DNA of 64,000 bases. Source: Albirhodobacter sp042466415 (GTDB taxonomy: Bacteria; Pseudomonadota; Alphaproteobacteria; Rhodobacterales; Rhodobacteraceae). The stretch lies in assembly GCF_042466415.1 (NCBI RefSeq), contig NZ_JAXHCH010000002.1, positions 124,001 through 188,000 on the forward strand, in the 5' to 3' direction. The notes beneath the pieces were generated by a model. The model searched no databases. It was not told the DNA's origin and was given only the letters and a program-made list of their open reading frames with translations. Of the stretch, positions 8,630 through 18,259 are shown piece by piece. A program made the translations under genes and the position numbers. The first letter of the stretch is position 1. Each line of letters opens with the position of its first letter.

Positions 8630-9712
8630 TTACTTCGGCAGCTCAGCCGTCAGGCCTTCAACGTAGAACATCATACCCGCCAGATCGCCGTCATTGGCGG
8701 TCTCGCCTTCAGCAAGCCAAGCCGAACCGTCTTGCTTGTTGAGCGGGCCCGTGAACGGGTGATAGGCGCCCGAGGAGATATCCTCTTTGAGCTTGAGCGC
8801 CTCTGCTTTAACCTCTGCGGGCACAGCGTCGGTGATCTCGCCGATGCCGACCATGCCTGTGTCGATCCCGCCCCAAGTCGATTTCTCGGCCCAAGTGCCA
8901 TCCATGACGGCCTGCACGCGCTCGATGTAGTAAGGTGCCCAGTCGTCGATCGTGGATGTGACGCGCGGCATTGGCGCGTATTCGATCATGTCGGAGGCTT
9001 GGCCGAAGGTGATCACATTGCCCGCTTCTTTCGCGACGGCCTGCGGCGCGGTGGAATCGGTGTGTTGCATCACGACGTCGCAGCCTTGCTCGATCAAAGC
9101 CTTGGCCGCATCAGCTTCCTTGGCCGGATCAACCCAAGTGTAAACCCAGACGACCGAGAATTCGACATCAGGGTTGACCTTTTTCGCGTGGATATAGGCC
9201 GAGTTGATGCCGCGGATAACTTCCGGAATCGGCACGGATGCGATGTAGCCGATCTTGTTGGTTTTGGTCATCCGGCCCGCGATGGTGCCCTGAATCGCGC
9301 GGCCTTCATAGAAGCGCGCGGCGTAGTTCGACACGTTCGGCGCCGATTTGAAGCCGGTCGCGTGTTCGAATTTCACATCCGGGAATTTCGCGGCGACATT
9401 GATCGTCGGGTCCATGTAACCGAACGAGGTCGTAAAGATGAGCTGGTTACCAGCCAGTGCAAGACCGGTGATCGCACGCTCCGCATCCGCGCCTTCCGGC
9501 ACGTTTTCGAGATAGGTGGTTTCTACCTTATCGCCGAAATGCTCGACCATCATCTTGCGGCCATGATCATGCCCTTGGGTCCAGCCGCCGTCATTCACGG
9601 GGCCGACATAGACGAAACCGACTTTGGTCACGTCTTGCGCGAGGGCAGGGACACCTGCTGCGGCAACAACGGCGGTTGCGGCAGAGGTTTGGAGGAAGGA
9701 TCTGCGGTTCAT
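8630..9712 (-). CDS. BMP family (PnrA/Med-like) ABC transporter substrate-binding protein
   Basis: Periplasmic binding protein of a nucleoside-type ABC importer, 360 aa. The N-terminus MNRRSFLQTSAATAVVAAAG is a twin-arginine signal ending near ALAQ at residue 26, which suggests Tat export of a folded protein. The mature part has the BMP/PnrA pattern: KVGFVYVGPVNDGGWTQGHD near residue 31, an FTTSFGYMD segment near 114, and a long GxDVVMQHTDST region near 215. It sits downstream of two permease genes and an ATPase gene on the same strand, and downstream of xdhABC. Purine nucleosides or bases are therefore the likely cargo. A terminator follows. Confidence 0.9.
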   Translation of the reverse strand: MNRRSFLQTSAATAVVAAAGVPALAQDVTKVGFVYVGPVNDGGWTQGHDHGRKMMVEHFGDKVETTYLENVPEGADAERAITGLALAGNQLIFTTSFGYMDPTINVAAKFPDVKFEHATGFKSAPNVSNYAARFYEGRAIQGTIAGRMTKTNKIGYIASVPIPEVIRGINSAYIHAKKVNPDVEFSVVWVYTWVDPAKEADAAKALIEQGCDVVMQHTDSTAPQAVAKEAGNVITFGQASDMIEYAPMPRVTSTIDDWAPYYIERVQAVMDGTWAEKSTWGGIDTGMVGIGEITDAVPAEVKAEALKLKEDISSGAYHPFTGPLNKQDGSAWLAEGETANDGDLAGMMFYVEGLTAELPK

Positions 9713-9807
9713 AGGAACTCCCTTGGTGATGCGGGCAACATGCCCTTCTTAATTGGCCCCAGCAGAGGCATACGATCAAGCCTCAACGTGAGGCCTGTGA
9801 TCCGGCC

Positions 9808-10737
9808 TCAGGTTGAGGCGTGGAAAACCTTACCCAAATCGGCAGGCGCGGCCTGAACGCCGCGTTTGTGCAGCGCGGAGATCAACACCAAAACAACGAT
9901 CGTCGTGACATAGGGGGCCATCGACAAAAGATGCACCGGAATGGGGTAATTCGCGGCTTGGAGTTGCAGTTGCAACGCACCAACTCCGCCAAACAGATAG
10001 GCGCCAAACAAAACGCGCTCGGGGCGCCAGCTTGCGAAGACGACGACCGCCAGAGCGATCCAGCCGACGCCCGCCGTCATGCCTTCGGTCCATTGCGGTA
10101 CACGGATCAGGCTGAGGTAGGCGCCGCCAAGCCCTGCGAATGCGCCACCAAACATCAAGGCAAGCACACGGACGCGCACCACCGGATAGCCCAATGCATG
10201 CGCGGCCTCGTGGCTTTCCCCGACTGCGCGTAAAATCAAGCCTGCCCGAGTGCGGTTAAGGACAAACCAAACCACCGCAACCATGATTAAAGACAGATAG
10301 AGCATCGCATCATGCGAAAATACGATGCGTCCGAGAACCGGCAGATCTGACAGGAACCCAAAATCCAGCTTCGGTGTTGGGGGAGGGCGCACGCCTTGCA
10401 GGCTTTGCCCCAGCAGCGCCGAAAGGCCGAGACCGAATAGCGTCAGCGCGAGGCCTGTCGCCGTTTGGTTGGATAAGAGGACTTGCGTCAGGAAGGCGAA
10501 AATCATCGCCATCAGGGCCCCCGCAACCGCCGCCATCGCAAAGCCAGCGAGTGGTGAGCCTGTGGCCACAGCGGCCCAAAATCCCGCAACGGCCCCCACG
10601 ATCATCATGCCTTCAACGCCAAGGTTCAGAACGCCGGATTTCTCCGCGACCAACTCGCCCGTTGCCGCCAGCAACACCGGCGTCGATGCGACCATGAGCG
10701 TGGCGATCAGCGCAACAATATCAATCCCGCCGAGCAT
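9808..10737 (-). CDS. ABC transporter permease (nucleoside/BMP type), second subunit
   Basis: Inner-membrane permease of 309 aa with about nine hydrophobic helices. It belongs to the branched-chain/BMP permease family, seen in GELVAEKSGVLNLGVEGMMI near residue 28 and in the EAA-like loop AVGESHEAAHALGYPVVRVR near residue 180. Its start overlaps the stop of the upstream permease by one base, so the two are translationally coupled. It works as a heterodimer with the product of 10737-11807 and the ATPase at 11804-13405. Confidence 0.9.
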   Translation of the reverse strand: MLGGIDIVALIATLMVASTPVLLAATGELVAEKSGVLNLGVEGMMIVGAVAGFWAAVATGSPLAGFAMAAVAGALMAMIFAFLTQVLLSNQTATGLALTLFGLGLSALLGQSLQGVRPPPTPKLDFGFLSDLPVLGRIVFSHDAMLYLSLIMVAVVWFVLNRTRAGLILRAVGESHEAAHALGYPVVRVRVLALMFGGAFAGLGGAYLSLIRVPQWTEGMTAGVGWIALAVVVFASWRPERVLFGAYLFGGVGALQLQLQAANYPIPVHLLSMAPYVTTIVVLVLISALHKRGVQAAPADLGKVFHAST

Positions 10738-11807
10738 TAGCGCGCCCTCCCGATCCGGTGATGCACCATCACATCAAACCCCAACAAAAAGAACAAAAGC
10801 ATCCCTTGGAACACCTGAATCGCGGCGGCAGGCATCTGCAAAGTGAGCTGCGCGAGATCTCCACCGATGTATGTCAGCGCCATTAATAGCCCCGCGGCGA
10901 CGATCCCGACGGGATGCAGGCGGCCAAGGAAGGCCACGATGATCGCAGTAAACCCGTACCCGACCGAGAAGCTATCAGTGATTTGCCCGACCGGCCCTGA
11001 CAGCTCAAACACACCCGCGAGACCCGCCAGAGCGCCTGAGAGGCCAAGACATAACGACACCAGCCGCGCAGGCACGACGCCCGCGAACCGTGCCGCTTTG
11101 GGGGCGGCGCCGGCAACGCGGATTTTGAACCCGAGCAAATGCCGGTGCATCAAAACATACACGCCCGTGACCGAAGCCAGCGCCGCAATGACGCCCCAAT
11201 GAATGCCGGTTCCGGCGATCAATTCGGGGTTTGCGGCGGAGGGATATTGCGCGAGGTTACGAGATCCGGGGAACCCGTAGCCCTCAGGGTTTTTGAGCGG
11301 CCCGTAGGACATGAAAAACAGCAGGTTTATCGCCACATAAACCAGCATCAGCGACACGAGAATCTCGCTCGTGCCAAAGCGGTTTTTGAGGACGGCGGGG
11401 ATCATGCCCCACAAATAGCCGCCCGCTGCGCCCGCAATCACCATCGCAGGGAAGATGAGAGGGCTCTCGGCAGGGTAGGCCGCAAGACCGACCGCGCCAC
11501 CGCACAGTGCCCCGATGATGAACTGTCCTTCCGCGCCGATATTCCACACACCTGCGCGGAACCCCACAGAAAGACCCGCCGCGATCAGGATCAACGGCCC
11601 TGCCTTTACAAGAAGCTGGCCGCGGTAATACCCGCCCATTTGCCCGAATATCGGATCCCAGAAGATCGTGCGGATCGCCTCGAACGGGTCTTTGCCCATC
11701 GCGCCAAACAATGCGCCGCCCGCGATCATCGTCGCCATGACCGCCAAGACAGGAGTCAGATAAACCAAAGTTTTTGAGGGCGCACTGCGCCGGATCAGGC
11801 GGATCAT
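10737..11807 (-). CDS. ABC transporter permease (nucleoside/BMP type), first subunit
   Basis: Inner-membrane permease of 356 aa. A first hydrophobic helix near residue 20 is followed by a periplasmic segment (FEAIRTIFWDPIFGQMGGYY). The family core LSVGFRAGVWNIGAEGQFII starts near residue 80, then several helices, then the cytoplasmic loop IRVAGAAPKAARFAGV near residue 232. Its start overlaps the ATPase stop by 4 bases. The composition matches NupB/NupC-type nucleoside importers and their purine relatives. The sequence does not tell which purine is carried. Confidence 0.9.
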   Translation of the reverse strand: MIRLIRRSAPSKTLVYLTPVLAVMATMIAGGALFGAMGKDPFEAIRTIFWDPIFGQMGGYYRGQLLVKAGPLILIAAGLSVGFRAGVWNIGAEGQFIIGALCGGAVGLAAYPAESPLIFPAMVIAGAAGGYLWGMIPAVLKNRFGTSEILVSLMLVYVAINLLFFMSYGPLKNPEGYGFPGSRNLAQYPSAANPELIAGTGIHWGVIAALASVTGVYVLMHRHLLGFKIRVAGAAPKAARFAGVVPARLVSLCLGLSGALAGLAGVFELSGPVGQITDSFSVGYGFTAIIVAFLGRLHPVGIVAAGLLMALTYIGGDLAQLTLQMPAAAIQVFQGMLLFFLLGFDVMVHHRIGRAR

Positions 11808-13405
11808 TGCGACGCCTCCGTTGGGATAAGGCTGGCGGCATCCCTCTCGGGCTCGTGCATTCCGTGCGCGCCGCCCAGCATCAAGCCAATCTCGTCGATC
11901 GATAGTCCGAACGTCGACCGTGGTTGCGTCAGGCGCCCGTCATTGAGTGCGGCGAACCGGTCGGCTACTTCCAAAAGCTCGTCGAGATCCTGACTGATCA
12001 CAATCACCCCTGCACCCGTCGCGGCAAGATCCATCAACGCTTGCCGGATCGCGGCGGCTGCGCTGGCGTCAACGCCCCATGTCGGCTGGTTCACGATCAA
12101 AACGCGTGGAGCTTGCAAAATCTCGCGCCCGATGACGAATTTCTGCAAGTTTCCACCCGAAAGTGCGCGGGCTGCGGCCTCCGGCCCGGGGGTGCGGACA
12201 TCGAATTTCGCAATCACGTCGCGCGCAAAAGCCGTCGCGCTGTTAAAATTGATAAATCCGCGACGCGCGAGCGATTTACGCGTCGTTCCGGTTAGAATCG
12301 CGTTTTCTGTCAGAGACATGTCAGGCACTGCGGCATGGCCCAGCCGTTCTTCCGGCGCGGAGAGAATACCAATCTGGCGGCGCGCCTCGGGGCCAAGCTG
12401 CGAGACATCTGTCCCGCCGATCTGGATGCTCCCCTTCGCGCTGACGCGTTCGCCTGCGAGGGCTGCGAGCAGTTCCTCCTGACCGTTCCCCGCCACGCCG
12501 CCAATGCCGAGAATTTCGCCGGCGTTCAGCCGAAAATCGATGTCGCGCAGCGCCGGACCGAAGGCCGATGCGGGCGGTAGGCAAAGCCCCGTCACCGTCA
12601 GTAAAGTATCGCCTTGGTGACGTTCAGCGCGGCGCGTCTGATGCAACGCGGCCCCGACCATCAGTTCCGCCATCTCGCGCGCGGAGCGGGCTTTGGGGTC
12701 GCATGTGCCGACAACTTTGCCGCCCCGCAGGATGGTTGCGCTTTCGCACAGGCTGCGGATTTCCTCCAGCTTGTGCGAGATATAGAGAATGGCCGTGCCC
12801 TCCCGCGATAATTGGCGGAGCGTGGCGAACAAGATATCGACTTCTTGCGGCGTGAGAACCGATGTCGGTTCGTCCATGATGAGCAATTTAGGGTCTTGCA
12901 GCAAGCAGCGGATGATCTCGACGCGCTGGCGTTCGCCGGCAGACAAATCGCCCACGATGCGGTCAGGAGACAGGGGGAGGCCGTAGGCCTTGCTGACTTC
13001 GGTGATCTTCGCGGCAAGGCTGCGCATCGCTGGCGGATTTTCCATCCCGAGCGCCACGTTTTCCGCGACGGTCATCGCCTCGAACAGCGAAAAATGTTGG
13101 AAGACCATCGCAACGCCCGCAGCGCGTGCGGCGCGCGGCTCGTCAGGGGTGTAGGGCGTGCCCGACATTTGCATCGTGCCCGAATCCGCGCGCACCAACC
13201 CGTAGATCGTTTTCACAAGCGTCGATTTTCCCGCGCCATTCTCACCCAGCAGCGCGTGGATTTCGCCCGCGCGCACACCAAAGCTGATCGCGTCATTTGC
13301 CCGCACACCCGGATAGGATTTCGTGAGCCCGTCGACAGCAAGCAGCATGGGCGCTTGTGCGGCGGTAGCGGTGGCCCCTTGGGGATCTGATCCAGTTCCG
13401 GTCAC
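11804..13405 (-). CDS. ABC transporter ATP-binding protein, duplicated (nucleoside/BMP type)
   Basis: A 533-aa protein with two fused ABC domains, the sugar/nucleoside importer layout (RbsA/NupA-like). I place the start at the GTG at 13405, whose GTGA overlaps the xdhC stop; the longer open frame to 13654 lies inside xdhC and has no family similarity. Domain 1 has Walker A GENGAGKST near residue 55, signature LSAGERQRVEI and Walker B LLIMDEPTS. Domain 2 has a degenerate Walker A (GVAGNGQEE), signature LSGGNLQKFVIGRE, and a Walker B region in which VLIVNQPTWGVD has Asn-Gln where Asp-Glu is usual, as is common for the weak second site of this family. Confidence 0.92.
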   Translation of the reverse strand: MTGTGSDPQGATATAAQAPMLLAVDGLTKSYPGVRANDAISFGVRAGEIHALLGENGAGKSTLVKTIYGLVRADSGTMQMSGTPYTPDEPRAARAAGVAMVFQHFSLFEAMTVAENVALGMENPPAMRSLAAKITEVSKAYGLPLSPDRIVGDLSAGERQRVEIIRCLLQDPKLLIMDEPTSVLTPQEVDILFATLRQLSREGTAILYISHKLEEIRSLCESATILRGGKVVGTCDPKARSAREMAELMVGAALHQTRRAERHQGDTLLTVTGLCLPPASAFGPALRDIDFRLNAGEILGIGGVAGNGQEELLAALAGERVSAKGSIQIGGTDVSQLGPEARRQIGILSAPEERLGHAAVPDMSLTENAILTGTTRKSLARRGFINFNSATAFARDVIAKFDVRTPGPEAAARALSGGNLQKFVIGREILQAPRVLIVNQPTWGVDASAAAAIRQALMDLAATGAGVIVISQDLDELLEVADRFAALNDGRLTQPRSTFGLSIDEIGLMLGGAHGMHEPERDAASLIPTEASQ

Positions 13406-14307
13406 CCTGCGAATTCCTTTGTCTTGGGCGGCACCTTGGCGCGATTGAGTTCCCTGACTAGCCCGCCCGCAATGCCTATCGCAATGGCTTGCGGGTGTTT
13501 TCCGAGCGTTACGTCGCCTATTGGGCAGGCAATGCTGGAAATTTGGGCGCTTGAATGCCCCAATTCCCTCAACCGCGTGCGGAAACGATTGGCTTTGGTC
13601 TGCGCGCCGATAAGCCCGATACTCGCGTGACCATGCGTCAAGAGGCCGTGGCACAGCGCCAAATCCAGCGCATGTGAATGGGTAAGAATCAGGTGATGGG
13701 CGGAGCGCGGCGCATGGGTGATCAAGGAGGCAGGATCGGAGGCGATCAAAAGATCCACATCCTGCGCAATGTGATCAGGGAAACGGTCCCGTGCAAAGTC
13801 GATCCACGTCAACGCGCAATCGGGTAATGGTGCGAGCACATCGACAACCGCCCGCCCGACATGCCCTGCGCCCCAGACCCAAACCGGTGCGCGCGTGGGC
13901 ATCGGCGGCTCGAACAGCCAGCCGCCCTCCATTTTTGGCACGCGATTGGCGGCCTGCCCTGTCCGTAATTTCATCGCGAGCCGTTTCAGGGGGGCGGGCG
14001 GCTCGCTGCCCGCTTCCGCCAAAACGGGGCGCAGGTTCGGGGCCTCGCCGGACCAAGGTTCCAGCAGCATCGTGACATGCCCCCCGCAGCACTGACCGAG
14101 CTGCGGCCCAAGCGCGAGGCGCATCACGCGACCCGATGTCGCGCGCGCGGCGATCATCGCGCGCGCCTCACGCATCATTTCCCATTCCATCGCGCCACCG
14201 CCGATCGTGCCTTCGATAAGCGCGGGGTACACCAACATCGACACGCCCGCAGGCCGCGGAAGTGAGCCTTTGCCCTCCACGATCAGGATGCGGATGCAGG
14301 TAGTCAT
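13402..14307 (-). CDS. xdhC: Xanthine dehydrogenase accessory protein XdhC
   Basis: XdhC binds molybdenum cofactor, promotes its sulfuration and delivers it to the XdhB subunit. The 301-aa length is typical. N-terminal features are VEGKGSLPRPAG and LIEGTIGGGAMEWE (residues 10-45), then LGPQLGQCCGGHVTMLLEP near residue 66 with the conserved CCGG. A C-terminal Rossmann domain begins at VWVWGAGHVGRAVVDVL near residue 145. It is coupled on both sides: the start overlaps the xdhB stop and the stop overlaps the ABC ATPase start. Confidence 0.93.
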   Translation of the reverse strand: MTTCIRILIVEGKGSLPRPAGVSMLVYPALIEGTIGGGAMEWEMMREARAMIAARATSGRVMRLALGPQLGQCCGGHVTMLLEPWSGEAPNLRPVLAEAGSEPPAPLKRLAMKLRTGQAANRVPKMEGGWLFEPPMPTRAPVWVWGAGHVGRAVVDVLAPLPDCALTWIDFARDRFPDHIAQDVDLLIASDPASLITHAPRSAHHLILTHSHALDLALCHGLLTHGHASIGLIGAQTKANRFRTRLRELGHSSAQISSIACPIGDVTLGKHPQAIAIGIAGGLVRELNRAKVPPKTKEFAG

Positions 14308-16562
14308 TCGGCCGCCTCAAAACCGCGTTGGTAGGCCCAAAGCAGGGCCTCGGCCGTGGCGGGGGCTGGCAGATCAGGCCAATTCACGCCCGTGCAGGCC
14401 CGCGAGAGGGCCGCCCAAACCGAGATGGCCAGCATGAAGGGCGGCTCGCCCACGGCTTTTGATCGAAATACGGTCGGCACAGGGCTTTCGCCGTCCCATA
14501 AATCAACGTTGAAGACCGGCGGAGCGTCGGTGACGGCGGGTATCTTGTAAGTCGAAGGCGCATGGGTGCGCAGCCGCCCCTCATTATCCCAGACAAGTTC
14601 CTCGGTCGTCAGCCAGCCCGCGCCCTGCACATAGCCGCCTTCAATCTGGCCGCGGTCGATTGCAGGGTTCAGCGACGTGCCGGCATCATGCAAAATATCG
14701 GCGCGCAAGATGGTGGCCTCGCCGGTGAGGGTGTCGAGCTCGACCTCGGTCACCGCCGCGCCGTAGGCGTAATAGTAGAACGGGCGGCCACGGCCCAGCT
14801 TCCGGTCCCATGAGATTTCAGGCGTGGCATAGAAACCTGTTGAGGAGAGCGAGACGCGCGCCTCGTAAGCAGATTTCGCAGCATCCTTAAACGATACGAT
14901 CACGTCGCCAGCGATGACTTTTCCATCGCGGAAGTGCACGTCTTTGGGCTCGCACCCTGCCTTGAGCGCGAGATGCGCCGCGATGCGTGATTTGATCGTG
15001 TCACATGCGATTTTTACCGCCATCCCGTTCATATCCGCGCCGGAGGAGGCGGCCGTCGCGGAGGTATTGGGAACTTTGGTCGTATCCGAGGCGGTGATGC
15101 GCACATCATCGGTCAGAATCCCAAAGCTCTGCGCGGCGATTTGAACGATTTTTTGATGCAGGCCTTGCCCCATTTCCGCGCCGCCATGCGATAGGACAAC
15201 CGTACCATCCGCGTAGAGGTTCACCAAAGCGCCAGCTTGATTGAGGTGGGTGAGGGTGAAGGAGATGCCGAACATCACCGGTGTCATCGCGAGGGCGCGG
15301 CGTCGTCCCGGATTGGCGGTGTTCCATGTCGCAATGTCGGCTTCGCGGGCCGGAAGATCTGCGCGCAGGCGATCCCAGATCTGCGGGACGATGAACCCGT
15401 CGACAACTTGTCCGTAATGGGTGGTGTCGCCTTCACGCATGAAGTTGCGGGCGCGGATGTCATCGGGCGCGATCCCCAAGTGATGTGCCGCGTGTTCCAT
15501 CACGCGCTCGATCCCGATCATCCCTTGGGGCCCGCCAAAACCGCGGAAGGCAGTGGCCGATTGGGTATGGGTGCGCAGGCGGTGGCTCTCGATCTCAATT
15601 GCGGGGATCGCGTAGCAATTGGCCGCATGAAGCATCGCGCGATCCGCCACCGCGAGCGACAAATCCTGCGCCCAACCGCAGCGGATCAGGTGTTTGAACT
15701 GAACGCCGAGGATCTTGCCGGTCTCGTCAAACCCCGCGCGATATTCTATGCGCAGATCGTGGCGCTTACCGGTTATCATCATGTCATCGTCACGATCATA
15801 CCGCATTTTGCATGGGCGGCCCGTGACCTGCGCCATCACCGCGCAGGCAACGGCGAGAGCATTGCCTTGCGATTCCTTGCCGCCGAAGCCGCCGCCCATC
15901 CGTCGCATCACGACCTGAACGTCATGCTGCCCCACCCCCAACGCATCCGCGACCTTATGCTGGATTTCGGAGGGGTGTTGCGTGGAGGCGTGGATCACCA
16001 TCCGCCGTTCATCCGGCAGGGCAAGTGCCGCTTGCCCTTCGAGGTAGAAATGCTCCTGACCACCGACATCCATCTCGCCCTCGACAAGATGCGGCGCGGT
16101 GGCAAGGGCGGATGGGGCGTCGCCCTGCGCCCATGTCACCTGCTCGAACCGGCTGTCATTGGCCATCGCATCCTCAATGGTCAGAATTGCGGGCAGCGGA
16201 CGGATGCGGACCTTGCCCTTGGCGGCGGCGATGCGTGCGGCGCGGTGCGAGGTGGCGGCAACGACAAAGACCGGCTGGCCGAGGTAATGGACGAAATGAT
16301 CCGCCAGCAGGGGTTCGCCCGGCGCGGAAGGGGAGACATCATTCGCAAACGGCAGATCCGAGGCGGTCATCACCTTGATTACGCCTTCGGAGCTGCGCAC
16401 GGCTTCGAGATCGAATGACGAGATTGCGCCATGCGCCACGTCCGAGAGCCCAAATGCGAGATGCAGGCAATTCGCGGGCGTTGGAATGTCATCCACATAA
16501 CGCGCCGCGCCGGTGACATGCTCTTTCGCGGAATCGTGGGGGAGGGGTTTTCCGACGCTCAT
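14304..16562 (-). CDS. xdhB: Xanthine dehydrogenase, molybdopterin-binding large subunit
   Basis: Catalytic subunit that hydroxylates hypoxanthine to xanthine and xanthine to urate, acting with XdhA in the cytoplasm. The length, 752 aa, is slightly below the usual 770-780. Seen in order: GKPLPHDSAKEHVTGAARYVDD at the N-terminus, MGGGFGGKE near residue 220 (cofactor contact), TATAFRGFGGPQGM near residue 332, and HGGAEMGQGLHQKIVQIAAQ near residue 460. The C-terminal RSKAVGEPPFMLAISVWAAL near residue 700 contains the catalytic Glu (GEPP). It overlaps xdhA and xdhC by 4 bases at either end. The family includes other purine and N-heterocycle hydroxylases, but XdhC and the transporter favour xanthine. 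Confidence 0.94.
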   Translation of the reverse strand: MSVGKPLPHDSAKEHVTGAARYVDDIPTPANCLHLAFGLSDVAHGAISSFDLEAVRSSEGVIKVMTASDLPFANDVSPSAPGEPLLADHFVHYLGQPVFVVAATSHRAARIAAAKGKVRIRPLPAILTIEDAMANDSRFEQVTWAQGDAPSALATAPHLVEGEMDVGGQEHFYLEGQAALALPDERRMVIHASTQHPSEIQHKVADALGVGQHDVQVVMRRMGGGFGGKESQGNALAVACAVMAQVTGRPCKMRYDRDDDMMITGKRHDLRIEYRAGFDETGKILGVQFKHLIRCGWAQDLSLAVADRAMLHAANCYAIPAIEIESHRLRTHTQSATAFRGFGGPQGMIGIERVMEHAAHHLGIAPDDIRARNFMREGDTTHYGQVVDGFIVPQIWDRLRADLPAREADIATWNTANPGRRRALAMTPVMFGISFTLTHLNQAGALVNLYADGTVVLSHGGAEMGQGLHQKIVQIAAQSFGILTDDVRITASDTTKVPNTSATAASSGADMNGMAVKIACDTIKSRIAAHLALKAGCEPKDVHFRDGKVIAGDVIVSFKDAAKSAYEARVSLSSTGFYATPEISWDRKLGRGRPFYYYAYGAAVTEVELDTLTGEATILRADILHDAGTSLNPAIDRGQIEGGYVQGAGWLTTEELVWDNEGRLRTHAPSTYKIPAVTDAPPVFNVDLWDGESPVPTVFRSKAVGEPPFMLAISVWAALSRACTGVNWPDLPAPATAEALLWAYQRGFEAAE

Positions 16563-17932
16563 GTGCGGGCCTCCTGAACGCGCGTGCGATCAAAGTAATG
16601 ACGCAGCAGCAGGTTTTGCGCGGCTTGCATCCGGTAGGCGGCGGAGGCGCGCATATCGGACATAGGCTGGAAATCTTGCGTTAAAGCCTCCATCGCGCGG
16701 CGGATCGTGACCTCATCCATCGGTGCGCCGATCAATTCAGCCTCGGCGGCCAGTGCCCGTTTGGGTGTCCCCGCCATACCTCCGAACGCGAGCCGTGCCG
16801 CGGTGATTTGCCCATCGTTCAGGGTGATGTTAAACGCAGCCATCACGGCAGAGATGTCCTGATCTTTGCGTTTCGAGAGTTTCTCGCATGCGAGATCGGG
16901 CGCCGTGGCGGGAAGGCTAATCGCCTCGACGAACTCGCCCTTGCGACGGTCTTGTTCGCGGTAATCGACGAAGAAATCTTCCAACGCCATCTCGCGCCGC
17001 GCGTCTTGCTGGCGCAGATGCAGCCGTGCGCCCAGCGCGATCAGAGCAGGTGGTAAATCGCCGATCGGGGAGCCATTCGCGATATTCCCGCCCACCGTTG
17101 CCATTTGCCGGATTTGATCTGATGCGAAGCGCGTGAGCATCTTGTGCAATCCGGGATGGGTTGCGGCGATACGGTTGCGCAATGCCTCAACGGTGACCAT
17201 CGCGCCAAGGCGGAGCGTATCGCCTTGCTGGGTGAGTTCGCGCAGATCGTCACATTGGCCCAAGAAGATCGGATGCGGCAATTCGCGAAGCGATTTCGTG
17301 ACCCAAAGCCCGACATCCGTGCCCCCCGCAATCAAGGTCGCATCGGGGTTTGCGGCGTAGAGTGCGGCAAGATCGTCGCTTGTTTTGGGTAAATGAGGCG
17401 CGTTTTCCGCCGAGCGCGCGCCGAATATCGCCGAACCGGTGTTAGGATCGTCCGGTTGACCGCATGGCGCGCATGGCAGGTCTTCCGCCGCCCGCGCCGC
17501 GCGCAGGATCGGCGCATAGCCCGTACAGCGGCACAAATTGCCCGCCAGCACCACCTCATGGTCACGGCGCTTGTTCGCGTGACCTGTCGCCAATGCCATC
17601 ACGATGCCAGGTGTGCAAAACCCGCATTGCGATCCGTGATGCTCAATCATCATGTCTTGAACGGGGTGCAAATCGCCGGCAGGCGTGGTGAGCCCTTCGA
17701 CCGTCGTGATGGATTTTCCCGCAATCTGGGGCAGCATCAAAAGGCAGGCATTGACGGCGCGACGTCCGGTATCATCGGCCAACATCACGGTGCACGCCCC
17801 GCAATCGCCTTCGTTGCAGCCCTCTTTGGTGCCGGTTAGGCCGCGAGTTTCGCGCAGCCAATCGAGCAGGGTCGTCGTGGGCGTGACGCTGGCGCTTTGC
17901 ACCTCTCCGTTGAGCCGGAACGCAATTTCCAT
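16559..17932 (-). CDS. xdhA: Xanthine dehydrogenase, iron-sulfur/FAD small subunit
   Basis: The electron-transfer subunit of xanthine dehydrogenase, 457 aa. I place the start at 17932 (MEIAFRLNGE), where the 2Fe-2S domain begins; the frame is open 231 bases further upstream but that extension has no family similarity. Residues 38-50 hold the plant-type 2Fe-2S motif (GCNEGDCGACTVM). Residues 100-150 hold the second cluster (CGFCTPG and CRCTGY). From about residue 185 the FAD domain carries LIAGGTDVGLWVTK and TVGGNIANGSPIGDLPPALIALGA. It is the first gene of a seven-gene minus-strand operon that runs through xdhBC into the nucleoside-type importer. Confidence 0.93.
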   Translation of the reverse strand: MEIAFRLNGEVQSASVTPTTTLLDWLRETRGLTGTKEGCNEGDCGACTVMLADDTGRRAVNACLLMLPQIAGKSITTVEGLTTPAGDLHPVQDMMIEHHGSQCGFCTPGIVMALATGHANKRRDHEVVLAGNLCRCTGYAPILRAARAAEDLPCAPCGQPDDPNTGSAIFGARSAENAPHLPKTSDDLAALYAANPDATLIAGGTDVGLWVTKSLRELPHPIFLGQCDDLRELTQQGDTLRLGAMVTVEALRNRIAATHPGLHKMLTRFASDQIRQMATVGGNIANGSPIGDLPPALIALGARLHLRQQDARREMALEDFFVDYREQDRRKGEFVEAISLPATAPDLACEKLSKRKDQDISAVMAAFNITLNDGQITAARLAFGGMAGTPKRALAAEAELIGAPMDEVTIRRAMEALTQDFQPMSDMRASAAYRMQAAQNLLLRHYFDRTRVQEART

Positions 17933-18259
17933 GGGGTGTAGCCTGCCGCGATACCAGATTCTAAATGGGGACGCTGTCGATGCGGCGTAGACCGTGCCCC
18001 CCTGTCCAAACAATTGAACGCGCGGAATAGCGGGTTTGGCAAGCCCGATTTGCGAATTTATAGCGCAAGTCGTGACGGAACTGAACGAAATTTGCCATAT
18101 TTTTGGGCGTAAAGTGCCGCGCGCGGCGAAAACTTTGGCGGTATGCGCCGCGCGTGGCTTCAAATTTGGCGCGCGAGGGGATGTCGATTTTGCGCCGCAT
18201 GGCGCAAGGTCGCGCGAATTGGGGCTGTATGCGGCGGACAGACACGCTAGTTTGCGGCT
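17933..18259. other. Divergent intergenic region xdhA / dnaE
   Basis: About 330 bases between the two divergent genes, holding the promoters of both. It has several short GCGC-rich inverted arrays (around 18110-18210) and AT-rich stretches near 18050-18110. I could not assign a specific operator or promoter. Confidence 0.5.

Noticed and set aside
13406..13654. N-terminal extension of the ABC ATPase frame
   Set aside because: It overlaps xdhC and shows no ABC similarity; the GTG at 13405 overlapping the xdhC stop is the better start.
15237..16418. 393-codon plus-strand frame opposite xdhB
   Set aside because: Antisense to an unambiguous xdhB with a composition typical of codon-position shadowing.
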